From Bacteroidales bacterium (GTDB lineage Bacteria > Bacteroidota > Bacteroidia > Bacteroidales > Marinilabiliaceae): 14,638 nt of DNA. The position numbers and the translations under genes were made by a program. Of the stretch, positions 7,371-12,919 are shown in pieces. Each line of letters opens with the position of its first letter. The stretch's first letter is position 1. The stretch lies in assembly GCA_900766825.1 (NCBI GenBank), contig CAAFWU010000071.1:1-14638 (forward strand), read 5' to 3'. The notes beneath the pieces were generated by a model, which was not told the origin of the DNA, ran no database searches, and was given only the letters and a program-made list of their open reading frames with translations.

Positions 7371-7958
7371 ATGCAAACTTTTGACATTAAAGGTACAAAG
7401 CGTGAGGTAGGTGGCAAGAAGGCCGCTAAGCAACTCCGTCGTCAAGGATTGGTTCCTTGCATCGTCTATGGTGGTGAGAAAGAGATCGCATTCTCAGTTC
7501 CTGAGGTAGATTTCCGTGGTCTTATATACACCCCCAATGTCTACATCGTCAACTTGACCATAGATGGCGAGACCATGCAGGTTATCCTCAAGGACATTCA
7601 GTTCCATCCCGTTGCCGACAACATCCTCCACGTCGACTTCCTTCAAGTCTTCCCCGAGAAGCCTGTAACAATCGGTGTACCCCTCCGCATTGTTGGTCAC
7701 TCCGAAGGCGTTAAGGCTGGTGGTAAACTTCAGGTTGAGATGCGTAAACTCAACGTTAAGGGTCTCATCGCCAACTTGCCCGACATCCTCGATGTTGACA
7801 TCACCACCCTCGGTCTCGGTCAGGTTATCAAAGTTGGAGATCTCCACTACGACAACCTCGAGATCCTCAACGCCAAGAGTGCTGTTGTTGCTGGTGTTAA
7901 GTCTACTCGTGCTGCTGTTTCGGCTGCTGCTGCCGCCGCTGCCGCTGCCAAGAAGTAA
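7371..7958 (+). CDS. rplY: 50S ribosomal protein L25 (general stress protein Ctc type)
   Basis: 5S rRNA-binding protein of the large ribosomal subunit, 195 aa, of the long two-domain CTC/TL5 type. The N-terminal L25 domain (about residues 1-90) begins with FDIKGTKREVGGKKAAKQLR and includes the VPCIVYGG turn and the ILKDIQFHPV...ILHVDFLQV segment. The C-terminal beta domain (about 95-180) has VPLRIVGHSEGVKAGG. A tail of about ten alanines closes with KK, which is common in Bacteroidetes L25. Strongly biased codons (GTC, CTC, AAC, ATC) indicate high expression, in sharp contrast to the AT-rich genes on both sides. In many Bacteroidales rplY is followed by pth and an S4-domain gene; neither is present here. 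Its 3' end recurs in diverged form near 10790. Confidence 0.96.
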   Translation: MQTFDIKGTKREVGGKKAAKQLRRQGLVPCIVYGGEKEIAFSVPEVDFRGLIYTPNVYIVNLTIDGETMQVILKDIQFHPVADNILHVDFLQVFPEKPVTIGVPLRIVGHSEGVKAGGKLQVEMRKLNVKGLIANLPDILDVDITTLGLGQVIKVGDLHYDNLEILNAKSAVVAGVKSTRAAVSAAAAAAAAAKK

Positions 7959-8050
7959 TGGCATAAACGCAAGGGTCTCTCCTTGCTAAGCTATACACAC
8001 ACAAGCCCTCGATACCCTCTCATTTTGGGTGTCGAGGGCTTGACTCGTTT
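7861..8050 (+). repeat. rplY 3' end plus terminator, left copy of a diverged direct repeat
   Basis: The last codons of rplY, the stop, the spacer with CGCAAG and TATACACAC, and the terminator hairpin recur in the same order and orientation at about 10788-10965. Matching blocks on this side are GTTGCTGGTGT (7887-7897), TTCGGCTGC (7919-7927), TATACACAC (7992-8000) and CAAGCCC (8002-8008). This is the intact copy. Confidence 0.75.
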
Positions 8051-8052
8051 TG
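8002..8052 (+). terminator. rplY terminator, 16-bp hairpin
   Basis: CAAGCCCTCGATACCC (8002-8017) pairs with GGGTGTCGAGGGCTTG (8027-8042) over 16 positions with a single G-T wobble. The loop is nine bases (TCTCATTTT), and the stem is followed by ACTCGTTTTGTCTG. It is a strong intrinsic-type terminator directly after rplY, so the downstream cassette needs its own promoter. Confidence 0.88.
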
Positions 8053-8169
8053 TCTGTTATGAAGTAAGGATATTCTAACCAATTTGCCACAAAAAGCCTT
8101 AATCTTGTTTTGATATACTGTTGATTTATAGAGTAATATCCATTTGAAAATATCCATATTGCCTCAACC

Positions 8170-8197
8170 TTGCCTCTGGTAAACCATGTTTACTTTG
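8170..8197 (+). promoter_or_regulatory. Weak promoter candidate for the inserted cassette
   Basis: TTACTTTG (8190-8197), followed by CATTG, differs by one base from the -7 consensus TAnnTTTG. A TTG at 8170-8172 lies 17 nt upstream, slightly closer than usual for a -33 element. The position is right for transcribing the gene at 8262, and the strong rplY terminator upstream makes a promoter here necessary if the cassette is expressed. Confidence 0.3.
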
Positions 8198-8261
8198 CAT
8201 TGATCGAATTCAAAAGACAATTCAGTCTTAGATACTCCGATCTAATTTATTTTATTTTTCT

Positions 8262-8895
8262 ATGGCAAAAGTCATAATTAAGGGCATGGAACTCTATTCT
8301 AAAGTTCCTAAAGAAACAAATGGAATGCCCATAATAAGAAGATGCAATAGAATCCCCCAAGCACTCATTGCTTTTTCGTAATCGACTGCGTGTACCAAAT
8401 GATGTTGCCATTCACTTTTTTCTCTATGACCAAAGGTTCGAATGTGTGTGGAATCAATGTCACAGATATACAAAAGTTCTATGTAAGCACAAGTTTGTCC
8501 TATCCCCCGATTTTAGTGCTTTTATGGATATGCCAATTCAGTATATTGCATTTAATGTTCTGCGATCAAGACTATTGGGGAGTTGGTGGCAGATTAATGG
8601 TTGTGATGTTATTCCAACAGTCACTTGGGCAGGTGTGGCATCCTACGATGTTTGCTTTAGTGGCATTGAATCTGGTGGTGTTGTGGCTGTAGGTGCTTGT
8701 CCAAAGCAAGATAAAAGAGCTGCTAATTTGTGGTATGCTGGAATGCAAGAGTTAGATGCTAGATGCAAGCCATCTGATATTTTGATTTATGAGTGTGAAA
8801 ATGAACCTATTATAGATATTGCAGCTAATATCCACTGTTTTAAGAATCCGTATATAACAAGAATGAGGAGGTTTGAGTATGGGAGGAAGAGGTAG
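8262..8895 (+). pseudogene. DUF4417 family protein, interrupted by a +1 frameshift
   Basis: Read in two frames, this is one protein of the DUF4417 family, whose function is unknown. The first frame starts at ATG 8262 (MAKVIIKGMELYSKV) and runs through NGMPIIRRCNRIPQALIAF to a TAA at 8379-8381. The second frame, open from 8338 to TAG 8895, carries the rest: VPNDVAIHFFLYDQRFECVW, VLSPDFSAFMDMP, LLGSWWQINGCDVIPTVTWA, and GIESGGVVAVGACPKQDK. Removing one T from the T5 run at 8372-8376 fuses them without a gap, which restores the usual order of family motifs (N-terminal pro-ile segment, HFF strand, LSPDFS, IPTVTW). The second part has only a TTG at 8368 without a ribosome binding site. The break may be a true mutation, a sequencing or assembly error, or slippage. 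It is the first gene of the cassette and overlaps the next by 17 bp. Confidence 0.75.
8866..8871 (+). promoter_or_regulatory. Strong Shine-Dalgarno AGGAGG, unusual for this genome
   Basis: AGGAGG sits 7 nt before the ATG at 8879, inside the end of the DUF4417 reading frame. It is a near-perfect anti-16S match, whereas almost every other start in this window has little or no such motif. It decides the start at 8879 over the in-frame TTG at 8873 and suggests that the pair came from a donor lineage using Shine-Dalgarno initiation, for example Firmicutes-like. Confidence 0.65.
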
Positions 8896-9316
8896 TTTTT
8901 CTGAAGAAAGTCAGTCAATTGAAACTTTCATCTTTTCTACTGTTGGTTTTATTCCTAATTTTGAGGGTAATGGTACTGTTAAGGTGATTTTGCATAATAA
9001 TCTTGATAGTAGTGCCCCCACTCCAACATTTTGCAACACAGCTGATACAATTTATATTTCAATTAGTCCAGTTCGTGTGAAACAAAAAATTGTTGGGTAT
9101 GAGGCAGATCATATTTACTATTATAGGGGGCACTACCTATATAAAAGTGTAGATCTTGCGGAGCGAGGATTACCTCATTTTCATTATTGGAGCTACAATA
9201 ATGGTTCAGTAGTGAGGAGATCGCATGATAAAAACAACCAATTTTTTAATCTTTCATTGGAAGATTATTATTATCAGAATCAGTGTTCTTTTTTTGCACG
9301 TAACTTTCTAAATTAA
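8879..9316 (+). CDS. Small protein starting MGGRGS, partner of the DUF4417 gene, function unknown
   Basis: A 145-aa soluble protein that begins MGGRGSFSEESQS and overlaps the DUF4417 frame by 17 bp, so the two are probably translationally coupled. The start at 8879 is fixed by AGGAGG upstream. The middle looks like a beta-rich domain: a TVKVILHN strand, SSAPTPTF, TIYISISP, a long IYYYRGHYLYKSVDL hairpin, then GLPHFHYW with two histidines in a PHxH motif. From memory, small GGRG-starting proteins in Firmicutes and Bacteroidetes elements share this outline (an APMET-like segment, a YVTxD strand, a KQIDL strand, then PHTHxGY). That resemblance is inference and was not searched. No signal peptide or membrane segment. 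AT-rich codons match the rest of the block. Confidence 0.7.
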   Translation: MGGRGSFSEESQSIETFIFSTVGFIPNFEGNGTVKVILHNNLDSSAPTPTFCNTADTIYISISPVRVKQKIVGYEADHIYYYRGHYLYKSVDLAERGLPHFHYWSYNNGSVVRRSHDKNNQFFNLSLEDYYYQNQCSFFARNFLN

Positions 9317-9327
9317 TTTTCAAGTCA

Positions 9328-9783
9328 ATGGATCTTTATTTTTCTAAGCCATTTTCTTTTGTTCATGGCTTTTTTATATTCGAAGATTTCTATATAAAAG
9401 AATCTGACCTGGGTTGGAAATCGACAGACCGAGATGCAGCTATAGCTACGTTTCAGCGAGATGATCCTCTCTATTATTATATGTACATAGGGATCGATAT
9501 TGGTTTCTACTATAATGGTAATAAATATTGGATAGAATCGCCAAGTGAGAACCTCCGAGGTCATGGTGGCGATTTTTGGTCTTTAGCTATTTGTGATACT
9601 CCTAACCCAGAGTGGTCTGGAGACTATCTTTATGATCAGTTCCTTGGTCTTGAAAGACATGATGCAGAAAACAGAAGAGAATTGTGTTTTTATGATGGCA
9701 TTGATAATTTTATTGTTAATGCCAAAATCAAAGGACAAGATCTTCGTGCCGTTCTTAATGCTTCTTATATTACAGACTTATGA
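9328..9783 (+). CDS. Hypothetical acidic aromatic-rich protein, 151 aa
   Basis: I do not recognise this family. It starts at ATG 9328, 11 bp after the preceding stop, and ends at TGA 9781-9783, overlapping the next start in an ATGA junction. It has no signal peptide despite a hydrophobic first 20 residues (MDLYFSKPFSFVHGFFIFED), since those are interrupted by Lys and His. It is rich in Tyr, Phe, Trp and Asp, with segments DPLYYYMYIGIDIGFYYNG, KYWIESPSENLRGHGGDFWS and DYLYDQFLGLERHDAENRRE, which suggest a compact alpha/beta fold. The size, acidity and position in a small accessory cluster are typical of immunity-like proteins, but no motif supports that directly. The codons are AT-rich. Confidence 0.7.
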   Translation: MDLYFSKPFSFVHGFFIFEDFYIKESDLGWKSTDRDAAIATFQRDDPLYYYMYIGIDIGFYYNGNKYWIESPSENLRGHGGDFWSLAICDTPNPEWSGDYLYDQFLGLERHDAENRRELCFYDGIDNFIVNAKIKGQDLRAVLNASYITDL

Positions 9784-10781
9784 TTACAACGTATTCCCAA
9801 GCAAGGGATATCTTTTTGAAATTTTATCATATAGAAGATACTCCATCTGAAATTAAAGGCAAATTCATTGGACTTAAAAGACTTAGGACTGAATTGTGGA
9901 AAAGACTCGAAAGTGTCTTAGATATCGTTGGTTCAGATTATGATGCTTTGCAAGCATCAGATTTTGTTTTCTTCGAATTTGGTAGAAGTTTGGCAGTTGG
10001 TGTGATAGAGGATATTCTAAACACTGCGTTTGAATGTGATCAACACACATATTATAAGGATATTCTTGTGTATTTAACTGATTCTGAGGCTACTGTATTG
10101 GAGCGTCAGAAGCAGTGGAATATGCTGAAACAAAGAATAGTCCGTAAGGAAGAAGCAGTGAAGCAAATTGTGGAAAATGGCTTTACTAAACAAGTTATAC
10201 GTGAGTATAATCCCCAATGGGAATACTCTATGTATGGCTCTTATGGCGTGTACCAAAAATACAAGGGCAAACCTGAATTTAATATAATGATGTCGTTGCT
10301 CGAGCATTGCACCAACAAACAGTCTATTGAGGAGGATTTTAAATGTCTATTGCTTTTAAAGATGGTAGATATCCAATTACAGAAGACTGAAGAATTGATG
10401 ACGTTTATGGGTGTTTCATGTGGGACTAATTCAAATTCAAAATCCTATAAGTTGCACTATGATATAGTACAGCAACTTCATGATTTTTGTGAAAATAATA
10501 GCATGGTACTAGATTATCAGGAATTTAGTGAAAGTGTTCGAATGGCTAACTTTGAGAATATACTTCAGAAAACAAAAAGAAAGAACTGTTTGAAATGTAT
10601 GATAGTCTACATCGCAAAAGCAATAAAAGGGTCTGAAGAGGAGCAGAAAGAATGGTATGAAATGACTGTTAGAAGCATTGGTTTGACCAAAAGTGCCTCA
10701 CGTAAAGGATATGGAAACTTACCAGTTGGGTTCGACGATAGTTTGAAACGTATTGTAGACAAATTTTCTTTTCACAAGTAG
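9780..10781 (+). CDS. Hypothetical mostly helical protein, 333 aa, coupled to the gene before it
   Basis: I do not recognise this family. The start ATG at 9780 overlaps the previous stop (ATGA), so translation is coupled and the two products are probably made in fixed proportion and may interact. The sequence looks mainly alpha-helical with many charged residues: a LKRLRTELWKRLESVLDIV helix, ATVLERQKQWNMLKQRIV, KEEAVKQIVENGFTKQVI, EYNPQWEYSMYGSYGVYQKY, and a late KRKNCLKC with a CxxC pair followed by the SEEEQKEWYEMTV helix. No membrane segment, signal peptide or nucleotide-binding loop was found. It is the last gene of the AT-rich block: the rplY remnant begins within about 10 bp of its stop, and the remnant's hairpin would terminate its transcript. 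Confidence 0.72.
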   Translation: MITTYSQARDIFLKFYHIEDTPSEIKGKFIGLKRLRTELWKRLESVLDIVGSDYDALQASDFVFFEFGRSLAVGVIEDILNTAFECDQHTYYKDILVYLTDSEATVLERQKQWNMLKQRIVRKEEAVKQIVENGFTKQVIREYNPQWEYSMYGSYGVYQKYKGKPEFNIMMSLLEHCTNKQSIEEDFKCLLLLKMVDIQLQKTEELMTFMGVSCGTNSNSKSYKLHYDIVQQLHDFCENNSMVLDYQEFSESVRMANFENILQKTKRKNCLKCMIVYIAKAIKGSEEEQKEWYEMTVRSIGLTKSASRKGYGNLPVGFDDSLKRIVDKFSFHK

Positions 10782-10787
10782 AATTAT

Positions 10788-10875
10788 GTCCTCGTGATTG
10801 AATATTGCTAAGATCCCGTGTAGTTGCTGGTGTCATATACTTTAGATGTAATTCGGCTGCCGCAAATAATGGCTA
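10788..10875 (+). pseudogene. Degraded duplicate of the rplY 3' end
   Basis: This stretch aligns with the last ~29 codons of rplY. Shared blocks include CCTCGnGAT at the start, GTTGCTGGTGT (10823-10833, matching 7887-7897) and TTCGGCTGC (10852-10860, matching 7919-7927), then AATGG and CGCAAG after the stop. Translated in phase, part of it reads VVAGVIYFRCNSAAANNG, compared with VVAGVKSTRAAVSAAAA in L25. Upstream of this it contains stops in frame, and the alanine tract is shortened, so it cannot encode L25. It marks the right border of the accessory block. Confidence 0.7.
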
Positions 10876-10916
10876 AGCGCAAGTGTCTACCTGACTTAGA
10901 TATACACACCCAAGCC

Positions 10917-10963
10917 CCCTATACTCATCTCTATTGGGGTATAGGGAGGGCGATGCGTTTTTT
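10917..10963 (+). terminator. Terminator of the inserted block, homologue of the rplY terminator
   Basis: CCCTATAC (10917-10924) pairs with GTATAGGG (10939-10946) over 8 perfect pairs with a 14-nt loop, and is followed shortly by GTTTTTT (10957-10963). It sits at the same place in the repeat as the rplY hairpin. Bases differ but pairing is kept, so it has remained functional. It probably ends transcription of the gene finishing at 10781 and may also act on the converging minus-strand gene. Confidence 0.75.
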
Positions 10964-11040
10964 GATGGATTAACTATTCTTTCATGTGAATTGTAGAATT
11001 GTGTGTGTTCATTTGTCTTGTCCTATACAACTATACTGTG

Positions 11041-11661
11041 CTAATTGCGATTGCCCCATATTAAGTTGTTTTCGTAGTCTGAACACTTTTCCAAAAAACG
11101 ATAGAATTCATCAACGTAGCTAGCTGGAAGTTGGTGTAGTTTGTATCCATAAAATCGTGATTCGTTAAAGAGCCATACGAAAAAGTTATAACCATCTGCC
11201 AAAGATTCAACGTATTCGCTAAAGCTGTAATTCATGAACAAACTGTAGTCCTTATAGAAAGTATCACTTAACTCCTCTATCTTACTATTCGTGCTTGGAA
11301 TGAGGTTTATTTCATGTCCGCTATTCAAATCTCTGTAATAGTCATTATCCTCAAAACTGTTGTGCATATAAATATTTTTCACAGTAATTCTACCATCCAG
11401 TTCCTCAAGTCTCTGACGTTGAATAAAGTATTCTTCAGGTGTAGGATGCCATATATTATCTCCTCGTTCTATCGTCATTAATTGTTCCAAATATTGCATC
11501 GGAAAAAAGAATATTGTTGTGCTGCTGTCAATGCTTTGGTTAAACCCTAAGTATTGTTGTCCAAAAACTCTTACTGGATTGGCTGCAACGTATATACATT
11601 TACCGTACTTAGAGTTAGTAGCATCTTTAATCAAAATTATCTTATAGCCTTCTTTGTTCAT
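11041..11661 (-). CDS. Hypothetical AT-rich orphan protein, 206 aa, minus strand
   Basis: I do not recognise this protein. It starts at the ATG on 11661-11659 (MNKEGYKIILIKDATNSKYG) and ends with NLIWGNRN. It is soluble, with no signal peptide or membrane span. The N-terminal third has strands (YKIILIKD, GKCIYVAANPVRVF, STTIFFFPM) and the rest is helical and rich in aromatic and acidic residues (DNDYYRDLNSGHE, DTFYKDYSLFMNYSFSEYVE, GYNFFVWLFNESRFYGYKL). The length, acidity and single-gene setting resemble accessory immunity-type genes, but this is only an impression. AT-rich codon use links it with the block to its left, though it lies outside the duplicated rplY end. A promoter with 19-nt spacing is found just upstream. 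Confidence 0.75.
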   Translation of the reverse strand: MNKEGYKIILIKDATNSKYGKCIYVAANPVRVFGQQYLGFNQSIDSSTTIFFFPMQYLEQLMTIERGDNIWHPTPEEYFIQRQRLEELDGRITVKNIYMHNSFEDNDYYRDLNSGHEINLIPSTNSKIEELSDTFYKDYSLFMNYSFSEYVESLADGYNFFVWLFNESRFYGYKLHQLPASYVDEFYRFLEKCSDYENNLIWGNRN

Positions 11662-11684
11662 GTCTTAAATTAATTTTAACCTTG

Positions 11685-11715
11685 CAAAAGTGTGAAAAAA
11701 AAAACGCTATCCAAA
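11685..11715 (-). promoter_or_regulatory. Promoter of the minus-strand orphan gene
   Basis: Read on the minus strand, TTTG (plus 11712-11715) is followed after exactly 19 nt by CACTTTTG (plus 11685-11692), one mismatch from the Bacteroidetes pair TTTG-N19-TAnnTTTG. The spacer contains a run of ten T. Transcription would begin near 11678, giving a leader of about 17 nt. Confidence 0.45.
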
Positions 11716-11895
11716 TAAAATTTACTTTATCTGCATATGTGATGCATATTGTTTCCGTATTGTTAAGTTGACTAGAAGAGATCGACTTGCGTCGTTTTTT
11801 TATACATATTGTCCTCCATATTTTTTGCTCATTTGTGCACCTTTGTCTCCCTTTTTGAACACCATTTTGTGTGACCATTCACCAATCTTTTCTGT

Positions 11896-11903
11896 TAATT
11901 TTG
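11896..11903 (+). promoter_or_regulatory. Predicted -7 box of the EamA-MFS operon (TAATTTTG)
   Basis: TAATTTTG matches TAnnTTTG exactly and, like the rplY box, continues GCACC. A TTTG at 11866-11869 lies 26 nt upstream, further than the usual 19-21 nt. The expected start near 11910 gives a leader of about 80 nt to the ATG at 11989. Confidence 0.5.
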
Positions 11904-11988
11904 CACCGTAAACACAACATGCAATAGACAAACCCTTTCTGCAGACGTAAAGCAACGGGAGGGGAACAACAACGGTAAGGACAACTCG

Positions 11989-12876
11989 ATGGACAAAAAC
12001 ACTTTGGCTCACGTTGTGGGCATCATAACTGTGCTCATTTGGGGCTGTACATTCGTCAACACTCGCTATCTGCTCAATGCAGGACTCTCGGCCGCCGACA
12101 TCTTTGTGTGTCGTTTCTCTTTGGCCTACATCTGCATCTGGTTCATATCGCCCCGCAAACTTAAGGCAGACTCTTGGCGAGACGAGTTGCTCTTTGTGGT
12201 CTTGGGCATAACTGGCGGTTCGCTCTACTTCCTCACCGAGAATGCAGCTGTGGGGCATACTTTGGTAAACAACGTCTCTTTTATTGTCTGCACAGCACCC
12301 CTCTTTACCATGCTTCTGGCTCGTCTTTTCTACCGCGGCATGCGCATTGGGTGGAAACTCGCCGTGGGCTCCATTGTGGCTCTGCTGGGCATGGGACTCG
12401 TAATATTTAATGGTCATGTGGTGCTCAAACTCAATCCGTTAGGCGATATGTTGGCTTTGGCGGCGGCCATATGTTGGGCTGTTTATAGTCTGCTCATTAA
12501 GTATGTCTCGCAAGGTAAATATTCGGCCATCTTTGTCACACGCAAGGTCTTTGCCTACGGTCTTTTGACCATCTTGCCCGTCTTCATCTTTCAGCCATGG
12601 GAGTTCCCCCTCAGCGGGTTTGCCGAACCTACGGTGTGGGGCAATTTGCTCTTTCTTGGTCTTGTGGCCTCCTTTGCTTGCTTTGTTACTTGGAGCTGGG
12701 TTATAAAACAAATTGGTACACTCAAAGCCTCTAACTATATCTATCTCAACCCCGTGAGCACCGTTATTGCTAGTGCCGTGGCTCTGGATGAACCTATGAC
12801 TTTGCTCGCTTGGCTCGGCAGTGCCTGCATCCTTGGCGGTGTGGCATTGGCCAATTCCATTCATTTGGATAAGTAG
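11989..12876 (+). CDS. EamA/DMT-superfamily transporter
   Basis: Inner-membrane exporter of the drug/metabolite transporter superfamily, 295 aa with ten predicted membrane helices arranged as two EamA repeats (about residues 8-140 and 155-290). The first repeat begins AHVVGIITVLIWGCTFVNTR, with the conserved WG and an Arg just after helix 1; then FVCRFSLAYICIWFI, and ENAAVGHTLVNNVSFIVCTA. The second has GDMLALAAAICWAVYSLLIK, and the typical helix-9 segment YLNPVSTVIASAVALDEPMT followed by GSACILGGVALAN. The substrate cannot be read from the sequence; relatives export amino acids or other small metabolites. The MFS gene follows 43 bp downstream on the same strand without a terminator, so the two probably share a transcript. 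Codon use is core-like. Confidence 0.92.
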   Translation: MDKNTLAHVVGIITVLIWGCTFVNTRYLLNAGLSAADIFVCRFSLAYICIWFISPRKLKADSWRDELLFVVLGITGGSLYFLTENAAVGHTLVNNVSFIVCTAPLFTMLLARLFYRGMRIGWKLAVGSIVALLGMGLVIFNGHVVLKLNPLGDMLALAAAICWAVYSLLIKYVSQGKYSAIFVTRKVFAYGLLTILPVFIFQPWEFPLSGFAEPTVWGNLLFLGLVASFACFVTWSWVIKQIGTLKASNYIYLNPVSTVIASAVALDEPMTLLAWLGSACILGGVALANSIHLDK

Positions 12877-12919
12877 ATAACCAACTCAAATTTTACCCTT
12901 TCACTCTTATTTTTCCTCT

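Larger units (their letters stand above)
8053..10787 (+). mobile_element. Candidate inserted cargo block at the 3' end of rplY
   Basis: Four AT-rich same-strand genes of unknown function lie between the real rplY terminator and a degraded second copy of the rplY 3' end with its own terminator. Duplication of the end of a conserved gene at the far border is what site-specific integration into a gene 3' end leaves behind. Capture of a block together with a donor's rplY end by homologous recombination would look similar. No recombinase, transposase or terminal inverted repeat is visible inside, so this would be a non-autonomous or decayed element. Borders are approximate to tens of bases. Confidence 0.5.
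10788..10965 (+). repeat. Right copy of the diverged direct repeat (rplY end, spacer, terminator)
   Basis: Order and orientation match 7861-8050. After the coding remnant come GGCTAAGCGCAAGTGTCT (compare GGCATAAACGCAAGGGTCT) and TATACACACCCAAGCCC (16 of 17 identical to the left copy), then a hairpin and a T run. The divergence shows the duplication is old, or that this copy came from a different species. Confidence 0.7.
11662..11988. other. Divergent intergenic region
   Basis: Holds the outward promoters of the minus-strand orphan gene and of the EamA exporter. A minus-strand open frame here (11878-11642) has no ribosome binding site or recognisable content and overlaps the promoter region, so it is not called. 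A purine-rich GGGAGGGGAA at about 11959-11968 lies about 20 nt before the EamA start, too far for a normal ribosome binding site. Confidence 0.5.

Noticed and set aside
7494..7964. Long frame antisense to rplY
   Set aside because: It mirrors the strong codon bias of rplY on the other strand, with a low-complexity translation.
8368..8895. Treating the second DUF4417 frame as an independent gene starting at TTG 8368
   Set aside because: There is no ribosome binding site, and the missing N-terminal family segment is found intact in the other frame immediately upstream.
11642..11878. Minus-strand frame of 78 codons upstream of the orphan gene
   Set aside because: It overlaps that gene's start and predicted promoter, and its Lys/Arg-rich translation is typical of AT-rich intergenic DNA.
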